From Pseudomonadota bacterium (lineage in GTDB: Bacteria > Pseudomonadota > Alphaproteobacteria > Sphingomonadales > Sphingomonadaceae): a stretch of DNA of 12,500 nucleotides. Numbering within the stretch: position 1 is the stretch's first letter; every line of letters starts with the position of its first letter. A program made the position numbers and the translations under genes. Shown here piece by piece: positions 5,156-11,596 of this stretch. Below the pieces are notes generated by a model that did not search any database, was not told where the DNA came from, and saw only the letters and a program-made list of their open reading frames with translations. The stretch covers positions 1 through 12,500 of the forward strand of contig JAFAEG010000042.1 in NCBI GenBank assembly GCA_023424095.1, read 5' to 3'.

Positions 5156-6769
5156 ATGACCACTTCAATCGGTTATCAGCTGGGGATTGGCTCCGGCCTC
5201 GACATTGCCGCGCTCGTGAAGAGCCTGTCGGAGGCGCAGCGTGCGCCCAAGGACGCGCGGCTGGAGCAGCGCCAGACGCTGAACGAGGCGCGCATTTCCA
5301 AGCTGGCCGAGGTGAGCGGCGCCATCAACAGCTTCGCCACCGCTCTGTCCGGCCTGATCTCGGGCGGCTCGCTCTTCACCCAGCCGACCGTTTCCGATCC
5401 CGATCTGGTGAGCGCGAAGGCGCTGCCGGGCGCTCGCCTGGGCGGCCTGGCCGCGGAGCTGGAAGTGATCCGGCTGGCCAAGGCGCAGACGCTGGAATCC
5501 GTGGCCCTGGCCAATCGCGCCGATCCGGTCGGGCAGGGGACGCTGACGCTGACCACCGCCGCCGGCCCGGTCGACATCGTGATCGACAGCAGCAATGACA
5601 GCCTCGACGGCATGGCCCGCGCGATCAACGCCGCCAATCGCGGCGTCACCGCCAGCATCGTCACCGACAGCAACGGCTCGCGCCTGGTGCTGAAGGGCCA
5701 GACCGGCACCGCCAACGCCTTCAGCCTCTCCGTCCCGGGCGGCACCAGCAGCGGCCTCGAGCGCTTCGCCTTCGGCCCCGGCGTCACCGGCGGCATGACC
5801 GAGGCGCAGGCTGCGCAGGACGCCGAAGTGAAGCTTGACGGCGTCACCGTGACGCGCGGCAATAACAGCTTCACCGACCTGGTCCCCGGCGTGCAGATCG
5901 ATCTGAAGAAGGCGCTGCCCGGCGCGATCGTCTCATTGGGCGCCAGCCGTCCCAAGGCCGAGATCGAGCAGGGCCTGGGCGATTTCGTCGCCGCCTATAA
6001 CGAGCTGATGACGCTCGTGAAGGAAGCGACCAAGGCCGGCGTCGCTGGTGACGGCGGGCCGCTGCAGGGCGATGTCGGCATGCGCGCGATGCAGCGCCAG
6101 CTGGGCGCGCTCAGCACCACCATGCTCACCGCCGCCGGCGACGGGCCGCACTCGCTGGCCGAAGTCGGCGTCCGCACCAATCGCGACGGCACGCTGCACC
6201 TGGACACCTTCCGCCTGCAGGAAGCGCTGACCAGCCATCCGGACGCGGTCGAGGCCCTGTTCAACCCGAGCCAGTGGAGCAGCAGCGCCGCGGTCAGCAT
6301 CCAGAGCGCGATGGGCCGGGTGAAGCCGGGCACCTATACGATCACCGACATCGTTCCGGCCGCTGGCGGCAATCCGGCCTCGGGCATGGTCAACGGCGTC
6401 GCGATGACCGGCGTCGACACCAATCTCGTCGCCCCGGCCGGTTCGGCCGCTTTGGGCCTGATCCTGCGCGTCGAAGGCGCCGCCACCAGCGCCACGATCA
6501 CGATCGAGGCGGGCCTGGGCGGCGCATTGAACGCGATCCGCGACATGCTGCGCGACCGCAACGGCCCGTTCGCTGCGGCCTCGGACCGGCTGCAGAAGGA
6601 AAAGACCCAGATCGAGGACGATCGCGCCGACGTCGAGGAGCGTTCGAGCGCTTATTACAATCAGCTGCTCAAGACCTTCACCGCGATGGAGCGGCAGGTC
6701 TCGTCGTTCAAGGCGACGCAGAGCTATCTCGAGCAGCAAGTGAAGATGTGGACCAACGACCGCAGCTGA
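5156..6769 (+). CDS. fliD: Flagellar filament cap protein FliD (HAP2)
   Basis: FliD forms the cap at the tip of the growing filament and guides flagellin folding. The 537-residue product has the FliD N-terminal domain, GIGSGLDIAALVKSLSEAQ, with following coiled-coil helices to about residue 60. A beta-rich central region follows. The FliD C-terminal domain is seen from about residue 265 (IEQGLGDFVAAYNELMTLV) and in the last 80 residues, which are strongly heptad-like (EERSSAYYNQLLKTFTAMER). The protein is longer than enteric FliD (about 468). A Gly/Ala/Thr-rich beta segment at about residues 375-455 splits the C-terminal domain. Like most FliD it has no signal peptide, as it is exported by the flagellar apparatus. 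AAGGGA at 5142-5147 is a good Shine-Dalgarno 8 bases before the ATG. Confidence 0.95.
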   Translation: MTTSIGYQLGIGSGLDIAALVKSLSEAQRAPKDARLEQRQTLNEARISKLAEVSGAINSFATALSGLISGGSLFTQPTVSDPDLVSAKALPGARLGGLAAELEVIRLAKAQTLESVALANRADPVGQGTLTLTTAAGPVDIVIDSSNDSLDGMARAINAANRGVTASIVTDSNGSRLVLKGQTGTANAFSLSVPGGTSSGLERFAFGPGVTGGMTEAQAAQDAEVKLDGVTVTRGNNSFTDLVPGVQIDLKKALPGAIVSLGASRPKAEIEQGLGDFVAAYNELMTLVKEATKAGVAGDGGPLQGDVGMRAMQRQLGALSTTMLTAAGDGPHSLAEVGVRTNRDGTLHLDTFRLQEALTSHPDAVEALFNPSQWSSSAAVSIQSAMGRVKPGTYTITDIVPAAGGNPASGMVNGVAMTGVDTNLVAPAGSAALGLILRVEGAATSATITIEAGLGGALNAIRDMLRDRNGPFAAASDRLQKEKTQIEDDRADVEERSSAYYNQLLKTFTAMERQVSSFKATQSYLEQQVKMWTNDRS

Positions 6770-6808
6770 TCGCTGGCGGTTCTGTAAGGCTTAGGCGGGG
6801 AAATGAGT

Positions 6809-7204
6809 ATGTACGTAGCACGGGGTCAGTTCGGAGCGGCAAAGGCACGCTATCAGGCGGTCGATGTGGTCAGCCGCGTCGAGGGCGCCGATCCGCATGC
6901 CCTGGTCGGCATCCTCTATGACGAGCTGCTGAAGGCGCTCGACGCGATGGCCGCGGCGGCGGCGCGCAAGGATTTCGGCCAGCGCGGCGACAAGCAGGCT
7001 CGGGCGCTCCGCCTGCTCAGCGGCCTGGAGACCAGCCTCGATTTCGAGAGCGGCGGCGAGATCGCCATCGGCCTCGCCCGCATCTACCGCGAAGGCCGCC
7101 GCCTCGTCGTCGCCGCCGCCCGCGAGAATGACGTGGCGAAGATCACGCAGGCGCGGGAGATGCTGGCGGGGATCGCCGAGGCTTGGGCGCAAATCAGGGG
7201 ATAG
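6809..7204 (+). CDS. fliS: Flagellin export chaperone FliS
   Basis: FliS is a cytoplasmic four-helix chaperone that binds the C-terminal helix of flagellin and delivers it to the export gate. The product is 131 residues from the ATG at 6809, close to the family norm of about 130. Supporting stretches are ARYQAVDVVSRVEGADPHALVGILYDELLKAL, shown here as helix one and the family's L-V-x-x-L-Y-D-x-x-L pattern, then LRLLSGLETSLDFESGGEIA and LARIYREGRRLV. An ATG at 6803 (MSMYVA) is also in frame, but GGCGGGG (6794-6800) lies only 2 bases before it and 8 before the second ATG, so 6809 is preferred. It follows fliD by 39 bases with no promoter seen, so it is probably co-transcribed. No fliT follows. 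Confidence 0.9.
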   Translation: MYVARGQFGAAKARYQAVDVVSRVEGADPHALVGILYDELLKALDAMAAAAARKDFGQRGDKQARALRLLSGLETSLDFESGGEIAIGLARIYREGRRLVVAAARENDVAKITQAREMLAGIAEAWAQIRG

Positions 7205-7210
7205 ATTCGA

Positions 7211-7236
7211 GGGTCCGCGTTCGACCCATTGCGGAC
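7211..7236 (+). terminator. Weak hairpin in the convergent fliS / membrane-gene spacer
   Basis: GTCCGC (7213-7218) pairs with GCGGAC (7231-7236) across a 12-base loop. An alternative 5-bp stem, GGGTC (7211-7215) with GACCC (7223-7227), uses the same bases. The spacer is only 39 bases long and lies between two convergent genes, where a shared terminator is expected. No T-run follows on either strand, so intrinsic termination is uncertain. Confidence 0.25.
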
Positions 7237-7243
7237 ACTAGCC

Positions 7244-7774
7244 TCAGGCTGGGGCGTCAGCAGCGCGGATCATGCGAGCATACACGCGGCCAGCTATCGC
7301 GCCAGCAAACACTGATCCCACGACAGTAGCGACCACCACAATCAAGCGGGGCGAACTTGTGAGAAAGAAGCCGCCGACCCATGAAAGTTGGACCAAGGTC
7401 TCATCCCAGCCGCTCGCGATACCCGGTCGAGCGTCCACGTACCTGATCGCTAGGCCGCAGCACGAATGCGCCAAGCCAGCGCCCGCACCTGCAATCGCGT
7501 AGCCTTTGTTGCTGTGCTGACGGAAAAGGAGAAACGCAGCACCTAGGAATAAAAACGCGCCGAGATAACCGAGAGCGACAGCCATCAGCGGCGCAATGAG
7601 CAGGTCAGCCAAGACGCTGCCGAGAAATCCCGATATGTCTGATCCCGCCCTGATGACCTGCGTCAGGTCATCCAGCGCGGCAGAGAGCGTTGCGATTTCC
7701 GCCGTCAGTGCCACGGCCACCAAGGCAGCAACGGCCAACGCAGCAAGTCGGGGCGTTCCGGGCCGATATGCCAT
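7244..7774 (-). CDS. Unrecognised four-helix membrane protein
   Basis: I do not recognise this 176-residue product. Likely membrane segments are at about residues 9-28, 49-68, 66-84 and 143-163, with a weaker hydrophobic stretch at 92-110 that contains a Cys-Cys pair (HSCCGLAI). A soluble loop lies at about 111-140. The first segment could act as an uncleaved signal anchor. Base composition is visibly less GC-rich than its neighbours and uses codons they avoid, such as ATA- and AAC-containing runs, so recent acquisition is possible. It is transcribed toward fliS and lies 82 bases downstream of the regulator gene on the same strand. There is no strong Shine-Dalgarno. Steady membrane-helix character makes a real gene more likely than a shadow. 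Confidence 0.65.
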   Translation of the reverse strand: MAYRPGTPRLAALAVAALVAVALTAEIATLSAALDDLTQVIRAGSDISGFLGSVLADLLIAPLMAVALGYLGAFLFLGAAFLLFRQHSNKGYAIAGAGAGLAHSCCGLAIRYVDARPGIASGWDETLVQLSWVGGFFLTSSPRLIVVVATVVGSVFAGAIAGRVYARMIRAADAPA

Positions 7775-7779
7775 GTCCC

Positions 7780-7809
7780 GTTACACCGCATGTCAGCGAC
7801 GCGCGTCAA
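7780..7809 (-). promoter_or_regulatory. Possible sigma-70-type promoter, near-leaderless, for the membrane gene
   Basis: On the - strand, TTGACG (7809-7804) matches the -35 consensus in 5 of 6 positions. After 18 bases, TGTAAC (7785-7780) matches the -10 consensus in 4 of 6. Transcription would begin about 6 bases on, essentially at the ATG (7774), giving a leaderless or near-leaderless message. This agrees with the absence of a convincing Shine-Dalgarno. Matches of this quality occur by chance. Confidence 0.3.
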
Positions 7810-7811
7810 TA

Positions 7812-7833
7812 TCCGCTCTCCACCCTCAGCGGA
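7812..7833 (-). terminator. Possible hairpin terminator after the fleQ-like gene
   Basis: TCCGCT (7812-7817) and AGCGGA (7828-7833) form a 6-bp stem with a 10-base loop, 23 bases beyond the stop of the regulator gene on the - strand. Only ATATT follows in the direction of transcription, so the U-tract is poor. The location between two same-strand genes is suitable. Confidence 0.3.
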
Positions 7834-7856
7834 AAAGCAACATACGTTTCGGCAAG

Positions 7857-8924
7857 TCAGGCCGCCTCGATGCCGTATTTGCGCATCTTCTCGATCAGGG
7901 TCGTGCGCTGCAGGGTCAGCAGGCGCGCAGCCTCGGCGACCACGCCGCCGGACAGAGCCAGCGCGTCCTCGATCCACTGGCGCTCCATCTCGGCCATCAT
8001 CGCCTTCAGCGCGACCGGCTTGTCGCGGCTGAGGCGCGGCGCCTCCGGTGCGTCCACCATCACCGGCATCGGCTCGGCAACCGTCTCGGTCGCGGCCCAC
8101 AATGCGGCGCGTTCTGCGGCGGCGACCTTGCCGCGGCGCATCAGCAGGCGATCGACCTGCTCGGCGCCGATCGTCTCGCCCGGATGCAGGATGCAGGCGC
8201 GCTCGACGAGGTTCTTCAGCTCGCGGACATTGCCCGGCCAGTCGTGCATGGCCATCCGGTCAAGCGCCTTTGAATTGAACAGCACGCGGGTGCGCTTGGC
8301 GCCCGGGCTTTTGAGGAAATGGTGGACCAGCTGCGGAACGTCCTCGCGGCGCTCGGCCAGGCTGGGCAGCTCGATCGGGAAGACGGCGAGGCGGTAATAG
8401 AGGTCCTCGCGGAATTTCTGCTCGTCGATCGCGGTGTCGAGGCAGCGATGGGTGGCGGAAACGACGCGCACATCCACCGGCATCGCGCCGCGGCCGCCGA
8501 CGCGGGTGACCCGGCGGTCCTCAAGCACGCGCAGCAGCTTCACCTGCATGTCGTGCGGCATGTCGCCAATCTCGTCGAGGAAAAGCGTGCCGCCATCGGC
8601 TTCCTCGAACCGGCCGCGATGCTGGGCGTGGGCGCCGGTGAAGCTGCCTTTCTCATGCCCGAACAATTCGGATTCGATCAGGTCGCGCGGGATCGCGCCG
8701 CAATTCACGGAAATCTGCGCGGACGCGGCGCGGCTGCTGGCGGCGTGGATCGCGCGGGCGACCATTTCCTTGCCGGAGCCGGAGGGGCCGGTGACGATTA
8801 CGGAGGCGTCGGACGGGCCGACCTGGGCGACCTGGCGGCGGACCTCGATCATGGCGTTGCTGTCGCCGATCAGAAGGCCAGTCGCCGCGATGTCGGCGAG
8901 CTCGCCGGATTGAGAACCGGTCAT
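7857..8924 (-). CDS. FleQ-type sigma-54-dependent transcriptional activator lacking a receiver domain
   Basis: This bacterial enhancer-binding protein uses ATP to open promoters held by sigma-54 RNA polymerase. In 355 residues the AAA+ domain shows Walker A GPSGSGKE (46-53), the sigma-54 contact loop as GSFTGA (93-98), Walker B TLFLDEIG (113-120), the arginine-finger region REDLYYRL (172-179) and WPGNVREL (229-236). The C-terminal Fis-type helix-turn-helix, about 326-351, ends TTLIEKMRKYGI, closely like FleQ/FlrA, the flagellar master regulators. Only about 15 residues precede the AAA+ domain, so neither a receiver nor the FleQ N-terminal domain is present. The ATG at 8924 is chosen: GGGGGGAA lies upstream, and the 32 extra residues available from 9020 look non-coding. 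It flanks the flagellar operon and probably controls it. Confidence 0.88.
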   Translation of the reverse strand: MTGSQSGELADIAATGLLIGDSNAMIEVRRQVAQVGPSDASVIVTGPSGSGKEMVARAIHAASSRAASAQISVNCGAIPRDLIESELFGHEKGSFTGAHAQHRGRFEEADGGTLFLDEIGDMPHDMQVKLLRVLEDRRVTRVGGRGAMPVDVRVVSATHRCLDTAIDEQKFREDLYYRLAVFPIELPSLAERREDVPQLVHHFLKSPGAKRTRVLFNSKALDRMAMHDWPGNVRELKNLVERACILHPGETIGAEQVDRLLMRRGKVAAAERAALWAATETVAEPMPVMVDAPEAPRLSRDKPVALKAMMAEMERQWIEDALALSGGVVAEAARLLTLQRTTLIEKMRKYGIEAA

Positions 8925-9089
8925 GTCCTGAACATTCCCCCCAAGTGTCGGAGGCAAGAAATGGCGGCAAATAGTTAACGCGGCCCTAACCATGACGAAA
9001 AACCGACGCCGAAACGACATTTTCCCGACGCTGGTGAAGGCGGGGCGGTTGGGCTAGCGGGGGGCGCTGTTATTGCGTGGAGACTGACG

Positions 9090-9803
9090 ATGGTGCGTTT
9101 GATCTGGCGGACGGCCTTGCTGGCCGGGGCGGCGACCGCGGCAATTCCGGCGGCGGCGCAGGTGTCGGTCGGTGGCCTCACCGTCAGCGGCCGGGCGACG
9201 GCGACGACCGATTATCGCTATCGCGGCGTTTCCCAGTCCGACGGCGACCCGGCTTTGCAGGGCAGTTTCTCGCTGAGTCACAATAGCGGCTTCTATGCCG
9301 GCGTCTTCGCCTCGACCCTGACCGGCAATGTGCGGCCGGGGGATTTCGAGCTCAGCGCCTATGCCGGCTATTCGCGCGAGATCGCGACGGCGACCGAGCT
9401 GGACGTCGGCATCCAATATTATGCCTTCCCCAACAATGAGGGCGTGACCGGCGCGGATTATGTCGAGCCCTACGTGGCGCTGCGCCATACATTGGGCCCG
9501 GTCACGGCCGAGGCCGGCGCCGCTTACGCGCCCGAACAGGATGCGCTGGGCGGCAATGACAGCCTCTATGTCTATGGCGATCTCAGCGCCGGACTGATCA
9601 TCCTGCCGGTGACGGTCAACGCGCGGGTGGGCTACACCAGCGGGGCGGCGCGCTTCACCGGTCTGACCGACTATATGGACTGGCGGATCGGCATCGAGCG
9701 CAAGACCGGGCCGGCGACCTTCCTGCTGGAATATGTCGATACCGACGCGGGCGGGGTGAATGCGGACGGCACCATCGTCGGGACCATCCGCCTGGGCTTT
9801 TGA
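9090..9803 (+). CDS. TorF-family putative outer-membrane porin
   Basis: The 237-residue product has a Sec signal peptide (MVRLIWRTALLAGAATAAIP, probable cleavage after A21-A22-A23). It then runs as alternating beta strands to a C-terminal phenylalanine (TIRLGF), typical of an outer-membrane beta barrel. TTDYRYRGVSQSDGDPALQG directly after the N-terminus, followed by GFYAGVFAS, is the hallmark of the TorF/TIGR02001 family of putative porins, common in proteobacteria and of unproven substrate. Length fits the family. The Shine-Dalgarno GGAGA (9079-9083) lies 6 bases before the ATG. It is divergent from the fleQ-like gene across a 165-base spacer, in which I could not identify a convincing promoter for either. 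No link to motility is evident from the sequence. Confidence 0.88.
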   Translation: MVRLIWRTALLAGAATAAIPAAAQVSVGGLTVSGRATATTDYRYRGVSQSDGDPALQGSFSLSHNSGFYAGVFASTLTGNVRPGDFELSAYAGYSREIATATELDVGIQYYAFPNNEGVTGADYVEPYVALRHTLGPVTAEAGAAYAPEQDALGGNDSLYVYGDLSAGLIILPVTVNARVGYTSGAARFTGLTDYMDWRIGIERKTGPATFLLEYVDTDAGGVNADGTIVGTIRLGF

Positions 9804-9819
9804 GTCCCGTCAACGCGCC

Positions 9820-9847
9820 TTGAGCCGCTTCGCGCATGCTCTAGTCT
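9820..9847 (+). promoter_or_regulatory. Possible promoter for the Pro-rich-tail membrane gene
   Basis: TTGAGC (9820-9825), a 16-base spacer and TAGTCT (9842-9847) form a plausible alphaproteobacterial housekeeping promoter 41 bases before the ATG at 9889. The -10 match is weak. Between it and the gene, GTCTG/CAGAC (9844-9848, 9872-9876) and GCGCG/CGCGC (9855-9859, 9867-9871) could form a bulged hairpin just before the Shine-Dalgarno. Confidence 0.3.
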
Positions 9848-9888
9848 GTCGTCCGCGCGCCTGAGTCGCGCCAGACAAGGGGGCGAGC

Positions 9889-10539
9889 ATGCGGCCGAAT
9901 TCCATCAACCTGTTCGAGAAATTGGGCTGGGGCGCATCGGCGCTCGGCGGCGTGACGGTATTCGTCATGTTCATTCAGGCTCTCACCCAGCGGGTCGTCA
10001 CCGGCGCCGCGCCTTATTTCCTGATGCTTTTCGTGCTGCTGCTCTTCGGCGCGCTGGCGCTGGTCACTTATTACGGCTCGCGGCGGCGGCACGAACTGGG
10101 CCGCTGGGGCTTCGTGGTCTGCGCCGCGGTGATTGCGGTGCTGCTCGTCGGCCGGATCAACGGCCTCGGCAGCGGCGGCGAGGGCATGGCCCTGCTCTAT
10201 CTGGTGCTCGACATGGCGGCTTTGGCCGCGCTCATGGGGGCGACCATCTTCCTGCTGCAGCCGGACTCGCAGGCCTGGTTCGCATTGGGGCCGATCCAGC
10301 CCGCGCCGCGCCCGGTCGCGCAGCCGCCTTATCCCGGCTACGGCGCGCCGCCGCACACGCAATATCCCGGCCAGCCCGGGCAGCCCGGCTATCCGCCGCA
10401 GGATTATTCGCAGCAGCCGGGCTATTCGCAGCCGGTCTACCCGCCCGCCCAGCCCTACCCGCCGCAGACGCAGGGCCAGCCCGGCTATCCGCCCGAAGGC
10501 GCGCCGCCGGCCGCGCCAGGCACCCCGCCGCAGCAATAG
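9889..10539 (+). CDS. Membrane protein with Pro/Gln/Tyr/Gly-rich C-terminal tail
   Basis: I do not recognise a named family in this 216-residue product. Four membrane helices are likely, at about residues 15-33, 41-61, 73-90 and 99-123. A basic loop (SRRRHELGR) lies between helices two and three, suggesting that side is cytoplasmic. From about residue 135 to the end the chain is low-complexity: repeated PGQPGYPPQ-like units rich in Pro, Gln, Tyr and Gly. With both termini probably on the same side, the tail would be cytoplasmic. Such tails are disordered and may bind partners or drive clustering. AAGGGGG ends a few bases before the ATG and supports this start. It appears monocistronic between the porin gene and a tRNA. 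Confidence 0.8.
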   Translation: MRPNSINLFEKLGWGASALGGVTVFVMFIQALTQRVVTGAAPYFLMLFVLLLFGALALVTYYGSRRRHELGRWGFVVCAAVIAVLLVGRINGLGSGGEGMALLYLVLDMAALAALMGATIFLLQPDSQAWFALGPIQPAPRPVAQPPYPGYGAPPHTQYPGQPGQPGYPPQDYSQQPGYSQPVYPPAQPYPPQTQGQPGYPPEGAPPAAPGTPPQQ

Positions 10540-10592
10540 GCCGCGCCTGCGGGCTTGCCCGCGCGGGCCTCGGCCACTAGGTCGGGGCTCAG

Positions 10593-10666
10593 GCGGGCGT
10601 AGCTCAATGGTAGAGCAGAAGCTTCCCAAGCTTACGACGAGGGTTCGATTCCCTTCGCCCGCTCCA
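10593..10666 (+). tRNA. tRNA-Gly (anticodon CCC)
   Basis: The 74-base cloverleaf has acceptor stem GCGGGCG/CGCCCGC, D arm GCTC-AATGGTA-GAGC, anticodon loop TTCCCAA with anticodon CCC at 10625-10627, T arm GAGGG-TTCGATT-CCCTT, discriminator T and an encoded CCA end. It reads glycine codon GGG. The closing pair of the anticodon stem is a G-A mismatch, leaving four good pairs; the sequence otherwise closely resembles E. coli tRNA-Gly(CCC). A weak promoter-like TTGCCC, 17 bases, TAGGTC precedes it. No integrase or attachment-site duplication was seen beside it. Confidence 0.97.
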
Positions 10667-10765
10667 GCTTCCAGACCGGCCGCGCCCTAGCGCCGCGCCA
10701 GCGATGCAACCGCTTCGAATAATGCACGTTAGCCTTCGCTCATCGTGAGGAAAGCGCCCGCGTCC

Positions 10766-11596
10766 ATGGAAAAGCTCTGGTTCATCAGTAACACCGCCTC
10801 CGGCTCGGCCACCGACGCCAAGTGCGAGGCGCTGGAGGCGATCTTTGCCGAGCGTGGCATGGCGCTGGCCGGCAGGACCCGCTTTCCCGACGATGACCTG
10901 CCCGAGATCGCGGAGCTGGACGCGGTGGGCGCGGATACCGTCGTGCTGTTCGCTGGCGACGGCACAGTCAATGCGGCGGCCTGCAAATATGACGGCTGGA
11001 AGGGAAAGGCGCTGATCCTGCCGGGCGGGACGATGAACGTGCTCGCCAAGAGGCTGCATGGCGATGCCGAGCCTGCCGACATCGTCCATGCCGCGCATGA
11101 GAAGCCGATCCTGCGCCAGCTTCCCTTCGTCGAATCCGGACCGCACCGCGCCTTTTGTGCGCTGATCGTCGGTCCGCCGGCAGCCTGGGCCGGCGCGCGC
11201 GAGGCGGTGCGCTACCGCCGCTTCAAGCGCTTTTTCCGGGCCGTGCGTGTCGCCTGGGCGCGGACCTGGTCACGCGGCGTCAGCCTGTTCGACGGCACCC
11301 GCAAGCGCGGCAATTACAAGGCCCTGCTGATCGCGCCGGAAGACGGCTGGCTGAAGATCACCGCTTTCTCGATGGCGGGCTTTGCCGATGTGGCGCGCAT
11401 GGGCTGGGAATGGCTGTTGGGCAATGTCAGCAACGCGCCGAGCGTCGACGACACCCGCGCCGCCCACGCCACCGTCACCGGCCGCAAGGCGCTGCACGCC
11501 TTGTTCGATGGCGAGGAGGCGATGCTGCAGAGCCCGGCGGCGATCAGCTCCGGCACGAGCAACCTGAGGTTCGTCACGACCGTTGATGGGTCATGA
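10766..11596 (+). CDS. Diacylglycerol kinase-family lipid kinase
   Basis: The family (DAGK catalytic domain; includes bacterial DgkB, YegS and sphingosine/ceramide kinases) transfers phosphate from ATP to a lipid hydroxyl. In 276 residues the N-terminal nucleotide-binding part shows N9-T-A-S-G13, the family's N-P-x-S-G site, then FAGDGTVNAAA (about 62-72, the GGDGT-type motif with A for the first G) and LPGGTMNVLAKRL (85-97). The C-terminal half is the beta-rich lipid-binding domain. The substrate cannot be told from sequence. The ATG at 10766 is preferred, with GAGGAAAG (10747-10754) upstream; a GTG at 10745 would add 7 residues and has no Shine-Dalgarno. The stop overlaps the next gene by 4 bases (ATGA), so the two are almost certainly translated together. 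Confidence 0.85.
   Translation: MEKLWFISNTASGSATDAKCEALEAIFAERGMALAGRTRFPDDDLPEIAELDAVGADTVVLFAGDGTVNAAACKYDGWKGKALILPGGTMNVLAKRLHGDAEPADIVHAAHEKPILRQLPFVESGPHRAFCALIVGPPAAWAGAREAVRYRRFKRFFRAVRVAWARTWSRGVSLFDGTRKRGNYKALLIAPEDGWLKITAFSMAGFADVARMGWEWLLGNVSNAPSVDDTRAAHATVTGRKALHALFDGEEAMLQSPAAISSGTSNLRFVTTVDGS

Noticed and set aside
6770..6802. Sigma-54 site (TGGCGG...) before fliS
   Set aside because: There is no TTGC element at the required distance from the TGGC, so the -24/-12 pattern is not met.
8987..9015. Sigma-28 promoter (TAAC...GCCGAAAC) before the porin gene
   Set aside because: The spacing between the two half-sites is 13 instead of 11 bases and the -35 match is poor.
8925..9020. 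32-residue N-terminal extension of the FleQ-like activator
   Set aside because: The stretch is arginine- and cysteine-bearing with no domain similarity, and a purine-rich Shine-Dalgarno precedes the ATG at 8924, which fits the start of the protein better.
10350..10520. Tandem DNA repeat array in the tail-encoding region
   Set aside because: Similar nonamers recur only at the amino-acid level with irregular spacing and codon changes; it is a low-complexity coding sequence and not a DNA repeat array or CRISPR.
10593..10700. tRNA-Gly as an integration site for a genomic island
   Set aside because: No integrase, no repeat of the tRNA 3' end and no composition change downstream were seen in the window.
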